Assembly (NCBI GenBank): GCA_958439205.1
Contig: OY288189.1
Location: forward strand, 2,743,001-2,807,000
Length of the DNA stretch: 64,000 nucleotides
Source: an uncultured Allorhizobium sp.
Lineage (GTDB): Bacteria > Pseudomonadota > Alphaproteobacteria > Rhizobiales > Rhizobiaceae
Direction: 5' to 3'
The number at the start of each line of letters is the position of its first letter. Within the stretch, counting starts at the first letter, position 1. Shown here piece after piece: positions 35,976 through 44,555 of the stretch. The notes beneath the pieces were generated by a model. That model was given only the letters and a program-made list of their open reading frames with translations, was not told the origin of the DNA and did no database searches. A program made the translations under genes and the position numbers.

Positions 35976-36137
35976 ATGATGGCGAAAAAACTGACAGTCG
36001 GCGCAGCCCTCGTTCTCACCGTCTTCGCACTGTCGTCTTGCGGCAATACGATCCGCGGCGTTGGCCAGGATGCTGCAAATACCGTTGACGCGACGCAGAA
36101 CGCTGCGAACAACGTCGACTCCGCCGCCTCCCGCTAA
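35976..36137 (+). CDS. Entericidin-like small lipoprotein, copy 2
   Basis: 53 residues. The lipoprotein signal (LVLTVFALSSC) precedes GNTIRGVGQDAANTVDATQN, almost the same core as the gene at 35116-35283 (SCGNTIRG[I/V]G). It starts 37 bp upstream of the divergent DUF1638 gene and has a typical alphaproteobacterial codon pattern. The repeat of this peptide on both sides of DUF1638 suggests local duplication. Confidence 0.8.
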   Translation: MMAKKLTVGAALVLTVFALSSCGNTIRGVGQDAANTVDATQNAANNVDSAASR

Positions 36138-36191
36138 GCGCATTCGCGCGGGGGACACCGCTTTGAGCGCAGCTATATCAGGAGAGGGAGC

Positions 36192-36326
36192 ATGACGCTC
36201 ACGACCATCGCAAAGGCCAGTGCCATCTATATGTTGGCGGCCATCCTGTATGCCGGCGGGCATGTTGCCTGGCAAACCATGGCAACGTCCCCTCAGGGCG
36301 AGTATTACGCAGAAGCCGGCCTTTAA
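36192..36326 (+). CDS. 44-residue membrane peptide
   Basis: GGAGAGGGAGC immediately precedes the ATG and decides the start. The peptide contains one helix (AIYMLAAILYAGGHVAWQTM) and a short polar tail. It is too short for domain assignment and the family is unknown. The stop codon lies inside a strong hairpin terminator. Confidence 0.6.
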   Translation: MTLTTIAKASAIYMLAAILYAGGHVAWQTMATSPQGEYYAEAGL

Positions 36327-36338
36327 AAGGGCCGGCTT
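36312..36338. terminator. Bidirectional hairpin terminator
   Basis: GAAGCCGGCC (36312-36321) and GGCCGGCTTC (36329-36338) are a perfect 10-bp stem around TTTAAAA; GCCGTTTT follows on the plus strand. It separates the plus-strand peptide gene from the converging corrinoid gene end at 36353. Confidence 0.8.
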
Positions 36339-36352
36339 CGCCGTTTTCAGAC

Positions 36353-37054
36353 TCAGGCGCGTGCGCCCATGCTGTTGTGCTTGCGGCTGATGAATTCCTT
36401 GGCCGTTTCGACCGCCACGGCTGCATCGCGGCAATAGGCATCAGCGCCGACGGCCTTGCCGAATTCCTCATTGAGCGGCGCGCCGCCAACCAGCACGACG
36501 TAGTCGTCGCGAATGCCCTTTTCCTTCATCGTGTCGATGACGACCTTCATATAGGGCATGGTGGTGGTGAGCAGCGCCGACATGCCGAGGATATCCGGCT
36601 TTTCGCGCTCCAGAGCTTCGAGGTAGTTTTCGACCGGATTGTTGATGCCGAGGTCGATGACGTCGAAGCCAGCGCCTTCCATCATCATACCGACCAGGTT
36701 CTTGCCGATGTCGTGGATGTCGCCCTTAACGGTGCCGATGACCATCTTGCCCTGCTTCGGGGCGCCGGTTGCGGCGAGCAGCGGGCGCAGGATCGTCATG
36801 CCAGACTTCATCGCGTTGGCAGAAAGCAGAACTTCCGGCACGAAGAGAATGCCGTCGCGGAAGTCGATGCCGACGATGCGCATGCCTTCGACGAGCGCCT
36901 GGGTGAGGATGTCATAGGGCGCCCAGCCGCGTTCGAGCAGGATGTTCGTCGCTTCTTCAATCTCTTCCTTGAGGCCGTCATAGAGGTCATCATGCATTTG
37001 CTGCACGAGCTCTTCGTCGGAGAGTTCGGAAAGAATGATGTCGTCTTCGGCCAT
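36353..37054 (-). CDS. Corrinoid (B12-binding) methyl carrier protein, MttC-like
   Basis: 233 residues: a helical cap domain (residues ~10-95) then a cobalamin-binding Rossmann domain with the axial His in VKGDIHDIGKNLVGMM (H114) and the conserved ILGMSALLTTTM and VLVGGAPLNEEF. It is the methyl carrier between the MttB-family enzyme and the MeTr. It is transcribed divergently from the methyltransferase gene, with 270 bp between their starts, which should hold both promoters. Confidence 0.93.
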   Translation of the reverse strand: MAEDDIILSELSDEELVQQMHDDLYDGLKEEIEEATNILLERGWAPYDILTQALVEGMRIVGIDFRDGILFVPEVLLSANAMKSGMTILRPLLAATGAPKQGKMVIGTVKGDIHDIGKNLVGMMMEGAGFDVIDLGINNPVENYLEALEREKPDILGMSALLTTTMPYMKVVIDTMKEKGIRDDYVVLVGGAPLNEEFGKAVGADAYCRDAAVAVETAKEFISRKHNSMGARA

Positions 37055-37324
37055 GGTGGTGCTTCCCGCTTCTTTTTCAACGCGATTCCGGTCGCGCCGG
37101 GCATGAGACTGCCCGATCGAAAGTTAAACCTCAAGTTCGTGAAAAACTCTTTTCGATTACGACGCGGCGGCAGTGAAAAGCGACGGTGGCAGACAAGTGA
37201 TGTAAAAGCCGATGTCTGCATGACGCAAGTCGTTGGCGCATAAAGGATGGTTTCACAAGCGGATTGGATTAGCATAATGGAGGAGAGAAGCAGCGCGGAC
37301 GAGCGCTCGAGCGAGGAAGCAGAC

Positions 37325-38890
37325 ATGGACGACATCACGGCAGAACCGGGCGCAGGCCGCCGCCAGCGCGGCGAAGGACGAGGGGCTGCGGCCCGAAGGG
37401 CATCGCGCAGCGGCGGCGGTGCCGGTCCGTCCATGCCTTACATCACCCGCAAGATTCAGCCGTATAACGTGCTGGACGAAGAAGGCCTTCAGCTGATCGA
37501 GCGCAATGCCGACACCGTGCTGGAGGAAATCGGCATCGAGTTCCGTGAAGACGCCGAGGCGCTGGAGCTCTGGAGACAGGCTGGCGCCGACGTGAAGGGC
37601 GAGCGGGTGCATTTCCCGAAGGGTCTGTGCCGCGAACTTCTGAAGACTGCCCCGTCGGAATTCACCTGGCATGCCCGCAACCCCGAGCGCAGTGTGCGGA
37701 TCGGCGGCAATGCCACCGTGTTTGCGCCGGTCTATGGTTCGCCCTTCGTCCGGGATCTCGAAGGCGTTCGTCGTTATGCGACGCTCGAGGACTTCCGCAA
37801 CTTCGTGAAGCTCGCCTACATGGCGCCGTCGATGCATTCGTCGGGCGGTACGGTCTGCGAGCCGGTCGACATTCCGGTGAACAAGCGTCACCTCGACATG
37901 GTCTACAGCCACATCAAATATTCTGACAAGCCGTTCATGGGCTCGGTCACGGCACCGGAGCGTGCGGAAGATTCGGTCGCCATGGCGAAGCTCGTCTTCG
38001 GTGACGATTTCGTCGAAAACAACTGCGTCATGCTGAACCTGATCAACGCCAACTCGCCGATGGTCTTCGACGAGACCATGCTCGGTGCGGCGAAGGTCTA
38101 TGCGCGCCACAACCAGGCTTCGGTCATCTCGCCGTTCATTCTGTCGGGCGCCATGAGCCCGGTCACGGTTGCCGGCACGCTGACGCAGATCCTCGCCGAA
38201 GTTCTGGCGGGTGCTTCGTTCACGCAGCTGATCCGTCCGGGCGCGCCGGTTCTTTTCGGCACCTTTGCGGCCTCGATCTCGATGCAGTCGGGTGCGCCGA
38301 CCTTCGGCACGCCGGAGCCGGCGCTCGTATCTTATGGTGCCGCCCAGCTCGCGCGTCGCATGGGGCTGCCTTTCCGTACCGGCGGTTCGCTCTGTGCGTC
38401 GAAGGTTCCGGATGCGCAGGCGGCACATGAGAGCGCCAATACGCTCAACATGACGCTGCTTGCCGGTGCGAACTTCGTTCTGCATGCGGCCGGCTGGCTC
38501 GAAGGGGGCCTCGCCGCCTGCTACGAGAAGTTCATGATCGACCAGGATCAGCTCGGCATGATGCAGAAGATGGCACAGGGCGTCGATCTGACCGAAGACG
38601 GCCAGGCGATGGATGCGATCCGGGAAGTCGGTCCGGGCGCGCATTATCTCGGCTGTGCCCATACGCAGGCGAATTTCCAGACGGCTTTCTATCGCTCGGC
38701 GCTTGCCGACAACAACTCCTTCGAACAGTGGGAGATCGAGGGTCGCAAACGCATCGAGGATCGGGCCAACGTGCTCTGCCGCTCTTGGCTCGACAGTTAC
38801 GAGGCCCCGGCGCTCGATCCTGCCATCGACGAGGCGCTGCTTGCCTTCATCGCAAGCCGCAAGAACTCGATGCCCGACGCCTTCACCTGA
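37325..38890 (+). CDS. MttB-family (non-pyrrolysine) methyltransferase
   Basis: 521 residues from the ATG at 37325, which follows GCGAGGAAGC; upstream in-frame ATGs at 37247 and 37277 lack a ribosome-binding site. Internal signatures match the trimethylamine methyltransferase superfamily (YGSPFVRDLEGVRRYATLED, then SSGGTVCEPVDIPV, INANSPMVFDETML and AGANFVLHAAGWLEGGL). There is no in-frame UAG, so it belongs to the non-pyrrolysine branch that includes the glycine betaine methyltransferase MtgB. The first ~40 residues are Arg/Gly-rich and probably disordered. The substrate is unknown; a betaine-like quaternary amine is a reasonable guess. Confidence 0.93.
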   Translation: MDDITAEPGAGRRQRGEGRGAAARRASRSGGGAGPSMPYITRKIQPYNVLDEEGLQLIERNADTVLEEIGIEFREDAEALELWRQAGADVKGERVHFPKGLCRELLKTAPSEFTWHARNPERSVRIGGNATVFAPVYGSPFVRDLEGVRRYATLEDFRNFVKLAYMAPSMHSSGGTVCEPVDIPVNKRHLDMVYSHIKYSDKPFMGSVTAPERAEDSVAMAKLVFGDDFVENNCVMLNLINANSPMVFDETMLGAAKVYARHNQASVISPFILSGAMSPVTVAGTLTQILAEVLAGASFTQLIRPGAPVLFGTFAASISMQSGAPTFGTPEPALVSYGAAQLARRMGLPFRTGGSLCASKVPDAQAAHESANTLNMTLLAGANFVLHAAGWLEGGLAACYEKFMIDQDQLGMMQKMAQGVDLTEDGQAMDAIREVGPGAHYLGCAHTQANFQTAFYRSALADNNSFEQWEIEGRKRIEDRANVLCRSWLDSYEAPALDPAIDEALLAFIASRKNSMPDAFT

Positions 38891-38988
38891 AAGGGTCCCG
38901 TTGCCAGGGAGCAAGGCGGAGCCAACCAGGTTGCCGACATGATCCAAGAGGAGGTCTGGCGACCCCATTACAAGATCGAGGGGCCGCG

Positions 38989-39690
38989 ATGAGCGGCCCT
39001 TCGGGCGTTTTGGGCAGGCTCGATGCGGCGCTGGCGGCATTCGGTCTGTCGTCTCGTGGGGTGGTGCGTTTTGGCGAGCAAGAAGCGGCACCACGCCTTA
39101 CCGATGGCCGATCGGTAACAGCCGTGGTGCTTATCGGGGTTGTGGGCGGCGCCATGTGGCCGGTGTTCGACGCCTGGCGCGCGACGCAGGTGGACAGGGG
39201 CGGATCTGATCCGCTCGATCGCTGGTCGAAGATCGTCATCGACGGCGTGGCCCAGGAGATCGGGGCGGTCGCCTGTTATCCGTCAGATGCGCCTTACCAA
39301 CCGTTTCAGGCATGGGCGATGAAGGCGGAAGGGCTGAAAGCCTCGCCGCTCGGGATCCTCATCCATCCGCGTTATGGGCTTTGGCACAGTTATCGCGGCG
39401 CGCTGTTGTTTCGAGACTGGGACGAGGAGGTCGAAACGCCTGTTGCGGTTGCTCATCCCTGCGATCGCTGTCTGAAGAAACCCTGCCTGTCCTCCTGTCC
39501 TGTCGATGCCATCACACCAAGTGCCTTTGATGTCACCGGCTGTCGCCAGCATCTGGCGGGCCCTGTGGGGCAAAGGGGCTGCATGATCTCGGGGTGTATG
39601 GCGCGCAATGCTTGTCCGGTCGGGACCGAATACCGCTATCCGCCGGACCAGCTTCGGTTTCACATGCGGGCGCTGAAACTGCCCACATAG
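38989..39690 (+). CDS. Ferredoxin-like Fe-S protein linked to the methyltransferase
   Basis: 233 residues from the ATG at 38989. The C-terminal half contains HPCDRCLKKPCLSSCPVDAI and later CMISGCMARNACP, which resembles the 4Fe-4S module of epoxyqueuosine-reductase-like and corrinoid-linked ferredoxins. The N-terminal half has no recognised fold but contains GGAMWPVFDAWRATQ. It lies 98 bp after the methyltransferase on the same strand, so it may supply electrons for reactivation or for the MetF/MetV step. Confidence 0.78.
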   Translation: MSGPSGVLGRLDAALAAFGLSSRGVVRFGEQEAAPRLTDGRSVTAVVLIGVVGGAMWPVFDAWRATQVDRGGSDPLDRWSKIVIDGVAQEIGAVACYPSDAPYQPFQAWAMKAEGLKASPLGILIHPRYGLWHSYRGALLFRDWDEEVETPVAVAHPCDRCLKKPCLSSCPVDAITPSAFDVTGCRQHLAGPVGQRGCMISGCMARNACPVGTEYRYPPDQLRFHMRALKLPT

Positions 39691-39790
39691 GGGACACAGT
39701 TGATTTCGGGGATATCGGGTTTGCGGCCTTCACAATGTCCGGAATCATCGCCAAGAACGGGTTCACTCAAGGACCCGTGGAATTCCCTGC

Positions 39791-40534
39791 ATGCGCAAGA
39801 GCCTTTCTCTCCTCGGTTTTCTGACCGGTCTACTTGTGCCCTCGCTGACCTTTGCGGCTTGCGAGCAGATGCGCGAGGGGGCCGCGACCTACCTTGCCTG
39901 TCGCTTTGATCCGACGCGGGAGGATGTGCGTCTGCATCTCGCGGGACCCGATGGTGTGGCTTATGGCGGGTTTGCCGGGCTCAGGCGGCAGCTCTGGGCG
40001 GAACGGCGGGTGCTTACCTTTGCGATGAATGCCGGCATGTATCACGACGATCTGTCGCCGGTCGGTTACTTCGCCGAATATGGCAAGGCGCTGAAGCCGG
40101 CGGTGACCGGTGGTGGGTGGGGGAATTTTCATCTGCTGCCGAACGGGGTTTTCCTGATGACGGGCGGCAAGGCGTCGGTGATGGAGACGAAAGCCTTCGT
40201 CGCCAGTGGCGTCGTGCCGGACTTCGGCACGCAGTCCGGGCCGATGCTGGTCATCGACGGCAAGCTGCATCCGAAGTTTCTAGCCGACAGCGACAGCTTC
40301 AAGATCCGCAACGGCGTGGGTGTCGACGACCGTGGCCAGATCCACATGGTGGTCTCACGGGTGCCGGTGCGCTTCTATGACTTTGCAGTGTTTTTCCGCG
40401 ACCGTCTCGGTGTGGCCAACGCGCTCTATCTCGATGGGACGATATCGAGCGTGTTCATCGCCGAGGAGATGCGGATGGACCGGCTGTTTCCCATGGGGCC
40501 GATCCTCTCGGTCAGCATGCCCATCCCGCAGTAG
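39791..40534 (+). CDS. Phosphodiester glycosidase family protein (NAGPA-like), secreted
   Basis: 247 residues. A signal peptide (LSLLGFLTGLLVPSLTFA) precedes a NAGPA/PF09992 domain with TFAMNAGMYHDDLSPVGYF, then GQIHMVVSR and NALYLDGTISS. Members cleave phosphodiester-linked sugars outside the cytoplasm. It is not part of the one-carbon cluster as far as can be seen. The natural substrate is unknown. Confidence 0.8.
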   Translation: MRKSLSLLGFLTGLLVPSLTFAACEQMREGAATYLACRFDPTREDVRLHLAGPDGVAYGGFAGLRRQLWAERRVLTFAMNAGMYHDDLSPVGYFAEYGKALKPAVTGGGWGNFHLLPNGVFLMTGGKASVMETKAFVASGVVPDFGTQSGPMLVIDGKLHPKFLADSDSFKIRNGVGVDDRGQIHMVVSRVPVRFYDFAVFFRDRLGVANALYLDGTISSVFIAEEMRMDRLFPMGPILSVSMPIPQ

Positions 40535-40543
40535 GACTGGGGG

Positions 40544-40885
40544 TCAGACTGCGGCCTTCGGATAGGCGCGTTCCAGACCACCGGAGCGGTTGAGGCCGGT
40601 GCGGAACGAGGCGAAGGCCGGATGCTGGCTGGAGCGCGCGGCTTCCATCAAGCGGATCTGGAGGCGGGCCGGAGCATTGTCGCCGATCCATTCGCCTGCG
40701 CGCTCGAGCTTCAGCGAATTGAGAAAACGGGCTTCCGAGGCGATCTCCAGATAGACATAGAGACCCTCGAGCAAGGCATCGTCCTGGGCCGGGTTCTCGA
40801 AGATCAGCTTCAGGAAGGCCTGATCCGGCTCCTGCAGGGAGGCGATCTTGGCAGCGACGGTGTCGCGATCCGGAAAAGCGGACAT
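40544..40885 (-). CDS. Conserved small soluble protein, unknown
   Basis: 113 residues, mostly helical and acidic at the N-terminus, with no signal or membrane segment. No family is recognised. It converges with the phosphodiester glycosidase gene 9 bp apart and lies 118 bp downstream of the divergent end of the MacB-like permease. Confidence 0.55.
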   Translation of the reverse strand: MSAFPDRDTVAAKIASLQEPDQAFLKLIFENPAQDDALLEGLYVYLEIASEARFLNSLKLERAGEWIGDNAPARLQIRLMEAARSSQHPAFASFRTGLNRSGGLERAYPKAAV

Positions 40886-41003
40886 GGGTATACTCCCTCA
40901 CATGGTCAAGGCTACCGGACAGGGGCAGGCCCCGATCCATTAGGATGAGCTACACCACAACAAGTTTGCCCGAGGCTTGCTGCGATGATTTGAGGGCGTG
41001 GCG

Positions 41004-42209
41004 TCACTCGTGTCGCAGCGCGTCGATCGGGTTCATCTGGGCGGCGCGCCGGGCGGGGAAATAGCCGAAGACCATGCCGATCGCCGCCGAAAACGCGAAG
41101 GCCAGAAGGATGATCGAGGGGCTCGCGACGAAGGGGACCGACATCAGGGAGACGGCCGTGTAGGCGATGCCAAGGCCAAGCGCGATGCCGACCACGCCGC
41201 CGAAGACGGAGAGCGTCACGGCTTCGACGAGGAACTGCATCAGCACCTGACGCTCGACCGCGCCGATCGCCAGGCGGATGCCGATCTCGCGGGTGCGCTC
41301 GGTGACAGAGACCAGCATGATGTTCATGATGCCGATGCCGCCGACGAGCAGGGAGACGGCGGCGACCGCGCCCAGCAGGCCGGTCATCAGCGTGGTTGTG
41401 CCGGTGAGGGTGGCTGCCATCTGGGTCATGTCATTGACGGAAAAGTCGTCGTCTCGACCGGCGACGATCTTGCGGCGTTCGCGCAGCAGGCGCTCGACAT
41501 CGGCCTGGACCTTGGCCGTGGAGACACCGTCTTCGGCCGACAGCATGATGCTGGAGACATCCGTCGAGCCGCCGATGCGGCGCTGGAAGACCTTGAGCGG
41601 CATCATGACGACATCGTCCTGGTCGCTGCCCATGCCGCTCTGGCCCTTCTTGGCGAGAATGCCGATCACCTGGCAGGCGACATTGCCGACGCGGATGGTC
41701 TGTTCGATGGCGGGGGTGGACCCGAAGAGCTTGGAGCGGACGGTTTCGCCGACGAGGCAGACGGCCTGACCGCCGCGCTCTTCCGACGCCAGGAAGGTGC
41801 GGCCGGAGGCCAGTTCCCAGTTTTGCGCGATCAGGTAATCGTCTCCAGAGCCGATGATCGAGGTCTGGCGGCTCTGGCCGCTGAAGATGACGGTCTGGCT
41901 GGACTGGTTGATGGCGGCCACTGCGCGCAGGCCGGGGATCTGCTCGCGGATTGCCTCGATATCCCTGATGGTGAACTTCTTGGCGTCGGTGGCTGCACGG
42001 CCCGGTCCAAACTGGCCGGGACGGACGAAGAGAAGATTGGTGCCGAGCTTTGAGATTTCGCTCGTGACCTGGGCGGTGGTGCCGTTGCCGATCGTCACCA
42101 TGGCGATGACGGCGGCCACGCCGATGACGACGCCGAGTACGGTGAGGAAGGAGCGCAAGAGGTTGCGGCGGATGGCGCGCAGCGCCAGTTTCAGGGTTTC
42201 ACCGAACAT
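41004..42209 (-). CDS. ABC-type exporter permease, MacB-like
   Basis: 401 residues from the ATG at 42209 (MFGETLKLA). One N-terminal TM (FLTVLGVVIGVAAVIAMVTI), a large MacB-type periplasmic domain, and a C-terminal FtsX-like set of three helices with TREIGIRLAIGAVERQ. It moves substrates from the periplasmic side across the outer membrane via a TolC-type channel, together with the ATPase and adaptor next to it. Its start overlaps the ATPase gene by 11 bp. Confidence 0.9.
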   Translation of the reverse strand: MFGETLKLALRAIRRNLLRSFLTVLGVVIGVAAVIAMVTIGNGTTAQVTSEISKLGTNLLFVRPGQFGPGRAATDAKKFTIRDIEAIREQIPGLRAVAAINQSSQTVIFSGQSRQTSIIGSGDDYLIAQNWELASGRTFLASEERGGQAVCLVGETVRSKLFGSTPAIEQTIRVGNVACQVIGILAKKGQSGMGSDQDDVVMMPLKVFQRRIGGSTDVSSIMLSAEDGVSTAKVQADVERLLRERRKIVAGRDDDFSVNDMTQMAATLTGTTTLMTGLLGAVAAVSLLVGGIGIMNIMLVSVTERTREIGIRLAIGAVERQVLMQFLVEAVTLSVFGGVVGIALGLGIAYTAVSLMSVPFVASPSIILLAFAFSAAIGMVFGYFPARRAAQMNPIDALRHE

Positions 42210-42915
42210 GGGCGCGTGCCTCCTCGATCCCGCTGTCGGACTGGATGTGGCCATCGACAAACCGCAGGGTACGCTTCGCATAGGCGGCGATATCGTCTTC
42301 GTGGGTGACCATGATCACGGTGATGCCGTGGTCGCGGTTGAGGCCGGTGATGAGTTCCATGATCTCGCGGCTGGTCTTGGTGTCGAGATTGCCGGTCGGT
42401 TCGTCGGCAAGCAGCACGGCGGGGCTGGTGACGATCGCGCGGGCAATCGCCACGCGCTGCTGCTGGCCGCCGGACAGTTCCTGGGTGGTGTGGTTTTCGC
42501 GGCCGGCGAGGCCGACCTGCGACAGCGCCTTCAGCGCCCGCGCCCGCCGTTCACGGCCGTCCATGCCGCGATAGACCAGTGGCAGTTCGACATTTTCGAC
42601 AGCCGAGGTGCGGGCGAGCAGGTTGAAGCCCTGGAAGACGAAACCCAGCATGTGGCGGCGCAGCAGCGTGTATTGCGCGCGGTCGAAGCCTGAGGTGTCT
42701 ATGCCTTGAAAGAAATACTGGCCTGATGTCGGCACGTCTAGGCAGCCGAGGATGTTCATGGCGGTCGATTTGCCGGAGCCGGACGGGCCCATGATCGCGA
42801 CGAATTCGTTTCGCTCGATCGACAGGTCCACCCGGTCTAGGGCGCGGATGGTTGCCTCGCCGCGGCCATAGATGCGGGAGATCTGGCGAAATTCGAGGAG
42901 CGGGGAGGAGGCCAT
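42199..42915 (-). CDS. ABC transporter ATPase, MacB/LolD type
   Basis: 238 residues with Walker A GPSGSGKST, signature ELSGGQQQRVAIARAI, Walker B VLLADEPTGNLD and H-loop VIMVTHE. It energises the permease encoded immediately downstream. In E. coli MacB these are one polypeptide; here ATPase and permease are separate genes. Confidence 0.93.
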   Translation of the reverse strand: MASSPLLEFRQISRIYGRGEATIRALDRVDLSIERNEFVAIMGPSGSGKSTAMNILGCLDVPTSGQYFFQGIDTSGFDRAQYTLLRRHMLGFVFQGFNLLARTSAVENVELPLVYRGMDGRERRARALKALSQVGLAGRENHTTQELSGGQQQRVAIARAIVTSPAVLLADEPTGNLDTKTSREIMELITGLNRDHGITVIMVTHEDDIAAYAKRTLRFVDGHIQSDSGIEEARAHVR

Positions 42916-42923
42916 GGCGCGCC

Positions 42924-44204
42924 TTAGCCGTTGCGGACGGCCTGGTCGGTGATGACCTGGTCGCCCTCCTTGATGTCGCCCTTAACGACGACCGTGTTCT
43001 GGCCGTCGGAAGCGCCGATCTCGATGTTGACGGCGACAGGTACGCCGTTGCGCAGCAGCCAGATGGTGCGCTCGCTGCCCTCGGGTTCGGGCGCACTTTG
43101 CGGCGCTTCACGGGGCGGGCGGAAGAGGCTGAAGACGCCGCTGCCGCCGCCGGTGGTCTGCGTCGCAGTGGTCGCCGGCGGGGAATAGCGGAGCGCGGCA
43201 TTAGGGATCAGCAGGCCGTTCTTCACCGACTGGACGACGATATCGGCTGTCGCCGTCATGCCCTGGCGCAGCAGAAGATCGTCATTGGAGACAGAGAGAA
43301 TGCCCTTGTAGGTGACGACGTCACTCACGGTTTCGGCAGCGTAGCGGATCGAGGTGATCTCGGCGGGAAAACGCTGGTCGGGAAAGGCGTCGACCGTGAA
43401 GGTGGCGGCCTGGCCGACGGCGACCTGGCCGACATCGGCCTCGTCGATCGAGACCTGCAGCTCCATCTGGCGCAGATCACCGGCCAGGGTGAAGAGCGTC
43501 GGGGCTTCGAGCGAGGCTGCGACCGTGGCGCCGGTGTCGACATTGCGCGCGAGAACGATGCCATCGATCGGCGAGACGATGGTTGCCTTGGACACCGACA
43601 GTTTCGCCTGTTCGAGGGCGGCTTCCGCAGAGATGACATCGGCTTCGGCGCTCTGGCGCGCGGCGGACGCCGCCTGGAAGGTATATTCGGCGGTGTCGAG
43701 ATCCTGCTGGGTGGAGACGCGGCTGGAGACGAGCGTGGTCTGGCGGTCGAGCTTGGACTTGGCGGATTGTTCGTCTGCGCGGGCCTTGGAGACCGAGGCG
43801 CGGGCGGAAGCGAGGGCCGCCTCCTTGGCCTTCAGGTCGGCGTTCAGCTTGTCGGTGTCGAGGCGCGCCAGCACGTCGCCCTTCTTAACCTCGCTGTTGA
43901 AATCGGCAAGCACCTCGCGGACCGTGCCCGACTGTTCGGAGGAAACGTCGACCTGAACGGTCGGCTCCACGGAGCCGGTTGCCGTGACGACAACGGTCAG
44001 GTCGCCGGGCTTCAACTCGGCGGTGGTATAGCTGACGGTGGTTCCGCCCGCCGACCAGAGATAGGCACCGTAACCGAGGCCGAGGATCGCAAGCAGACCA
44101 AGGAGACGCAGGCCCCAGCGGGCCTTCGGACGCGCGGCGCTGGCGAGCATCGCCTTCAGCTCTTCCGTCTCGGACGAGGTCTTGGGGTTAAGGTTGTCGC
44201 TCAC
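42924..44204 (-). CDS. Periplasmic adaptor protein, MacA/HlyD-like
   Basis: 426 residues. A membrane anchor (LLGLLAILGLGYGAYLW) is followed by the barrel-sandwich lipoyl half (TAELKPGDLTVVVTATGSV), a long coiled-coil hairpin and the second lipoyl half (ATIVSPIDGIVLARNVDTGA). It joins the inner-membrane ABC pump to an outer-membrane channel. It is the first gene of the macA-ATPase-permease operon, 8 bp before the ATPase gene. No substrate can be assigned. Confidence 0.92.
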   Translation of the reverse strand: MSDNLNPKTSSETEELKAMLASAARPKARWGLRLLGLLAILGLGYGAYLWSAGGTTVSYTTAELKPGDLTVVVTATGSVEPTVQVDVSSEQSGTVREVLADFNSEVKKGDVLARLDTDKLNADLKAKEAALASARASVSKARADEQSAKSKLDRQTTLVSSRVSTQQDLDTAEYTFQAASAARQSAEADVISAEAALEQAKLSVSKATIVSPIDGIVLARNVDTGATVAASLEAPTLFTLAGDLRQMELQVSIDEADVGQVAVGQAATFTVDAFPDQRFPAEITSIRYAAETVSDVVTYKGILSVSNDDLLLRQGMTATADIVVQSVKNGLLIPNAALRYSPPATTATQTTGGGSGVFSLFRPPREAPQSAPEPEGSERTIWLLRNGVPVAVNIEIGASDGQNTVVVKGDIKEGDQVITDQAVRNG

Positions 44205-44388
44205 GTCTGCTCCGTCTCAATCATTCTGCTTCACCGGACCTTGGACCAGGCCGGCGCCAAGCCCCTTGATCGGTATCAAGGGCATCAGGTTCCATGGCTA
44301 TGCAGATAGACTTTCGGCGGGGAAAGGACAGTGAAAGATTGGTAAGGTTGGGAGGAGGGGGCTGCAGCAGCGAATGCAGGCAGGCTAG

Positions 44389-44478
44389 TGGCGGAAGAGG
44401 TGGGATTCGAACCCACGGTACGGTCTCCCGCACGCCGGTTTTCAAGACCGGTTCCTTAAACCACTCGGACACTCTTCC
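44389..44478 (-). tRNA. tRNA-Ser (anticodon TGA)
   Basis: A 90-nt tRNA. The acceptor stem GGAAGAG (44472-44478) pairs with CTCTTCC (44393-44399), the discriminator is G and a genomic CCA follows (44389-44391). The anticodon loop CTTGAAA gives anticodon TGA, with a long class II variable arm and T-loop GGTTCGAATCC. Confidence 0.97.
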
Positions 44479-44555
44479 AATCGCTGAATCTAGCTTTGGT
44501 TTCAACTTCTGACCTAAACCTGAAAAGCGGAATCAGAAGCCACTCTTCTACCAAT

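Noticed and set aside
37055..37324. Cobalamin riboswitch between the corrinoid and methyltransferase genes
   Set aside because: I looked for a B12-box-like GCCACTG core and did not find one.
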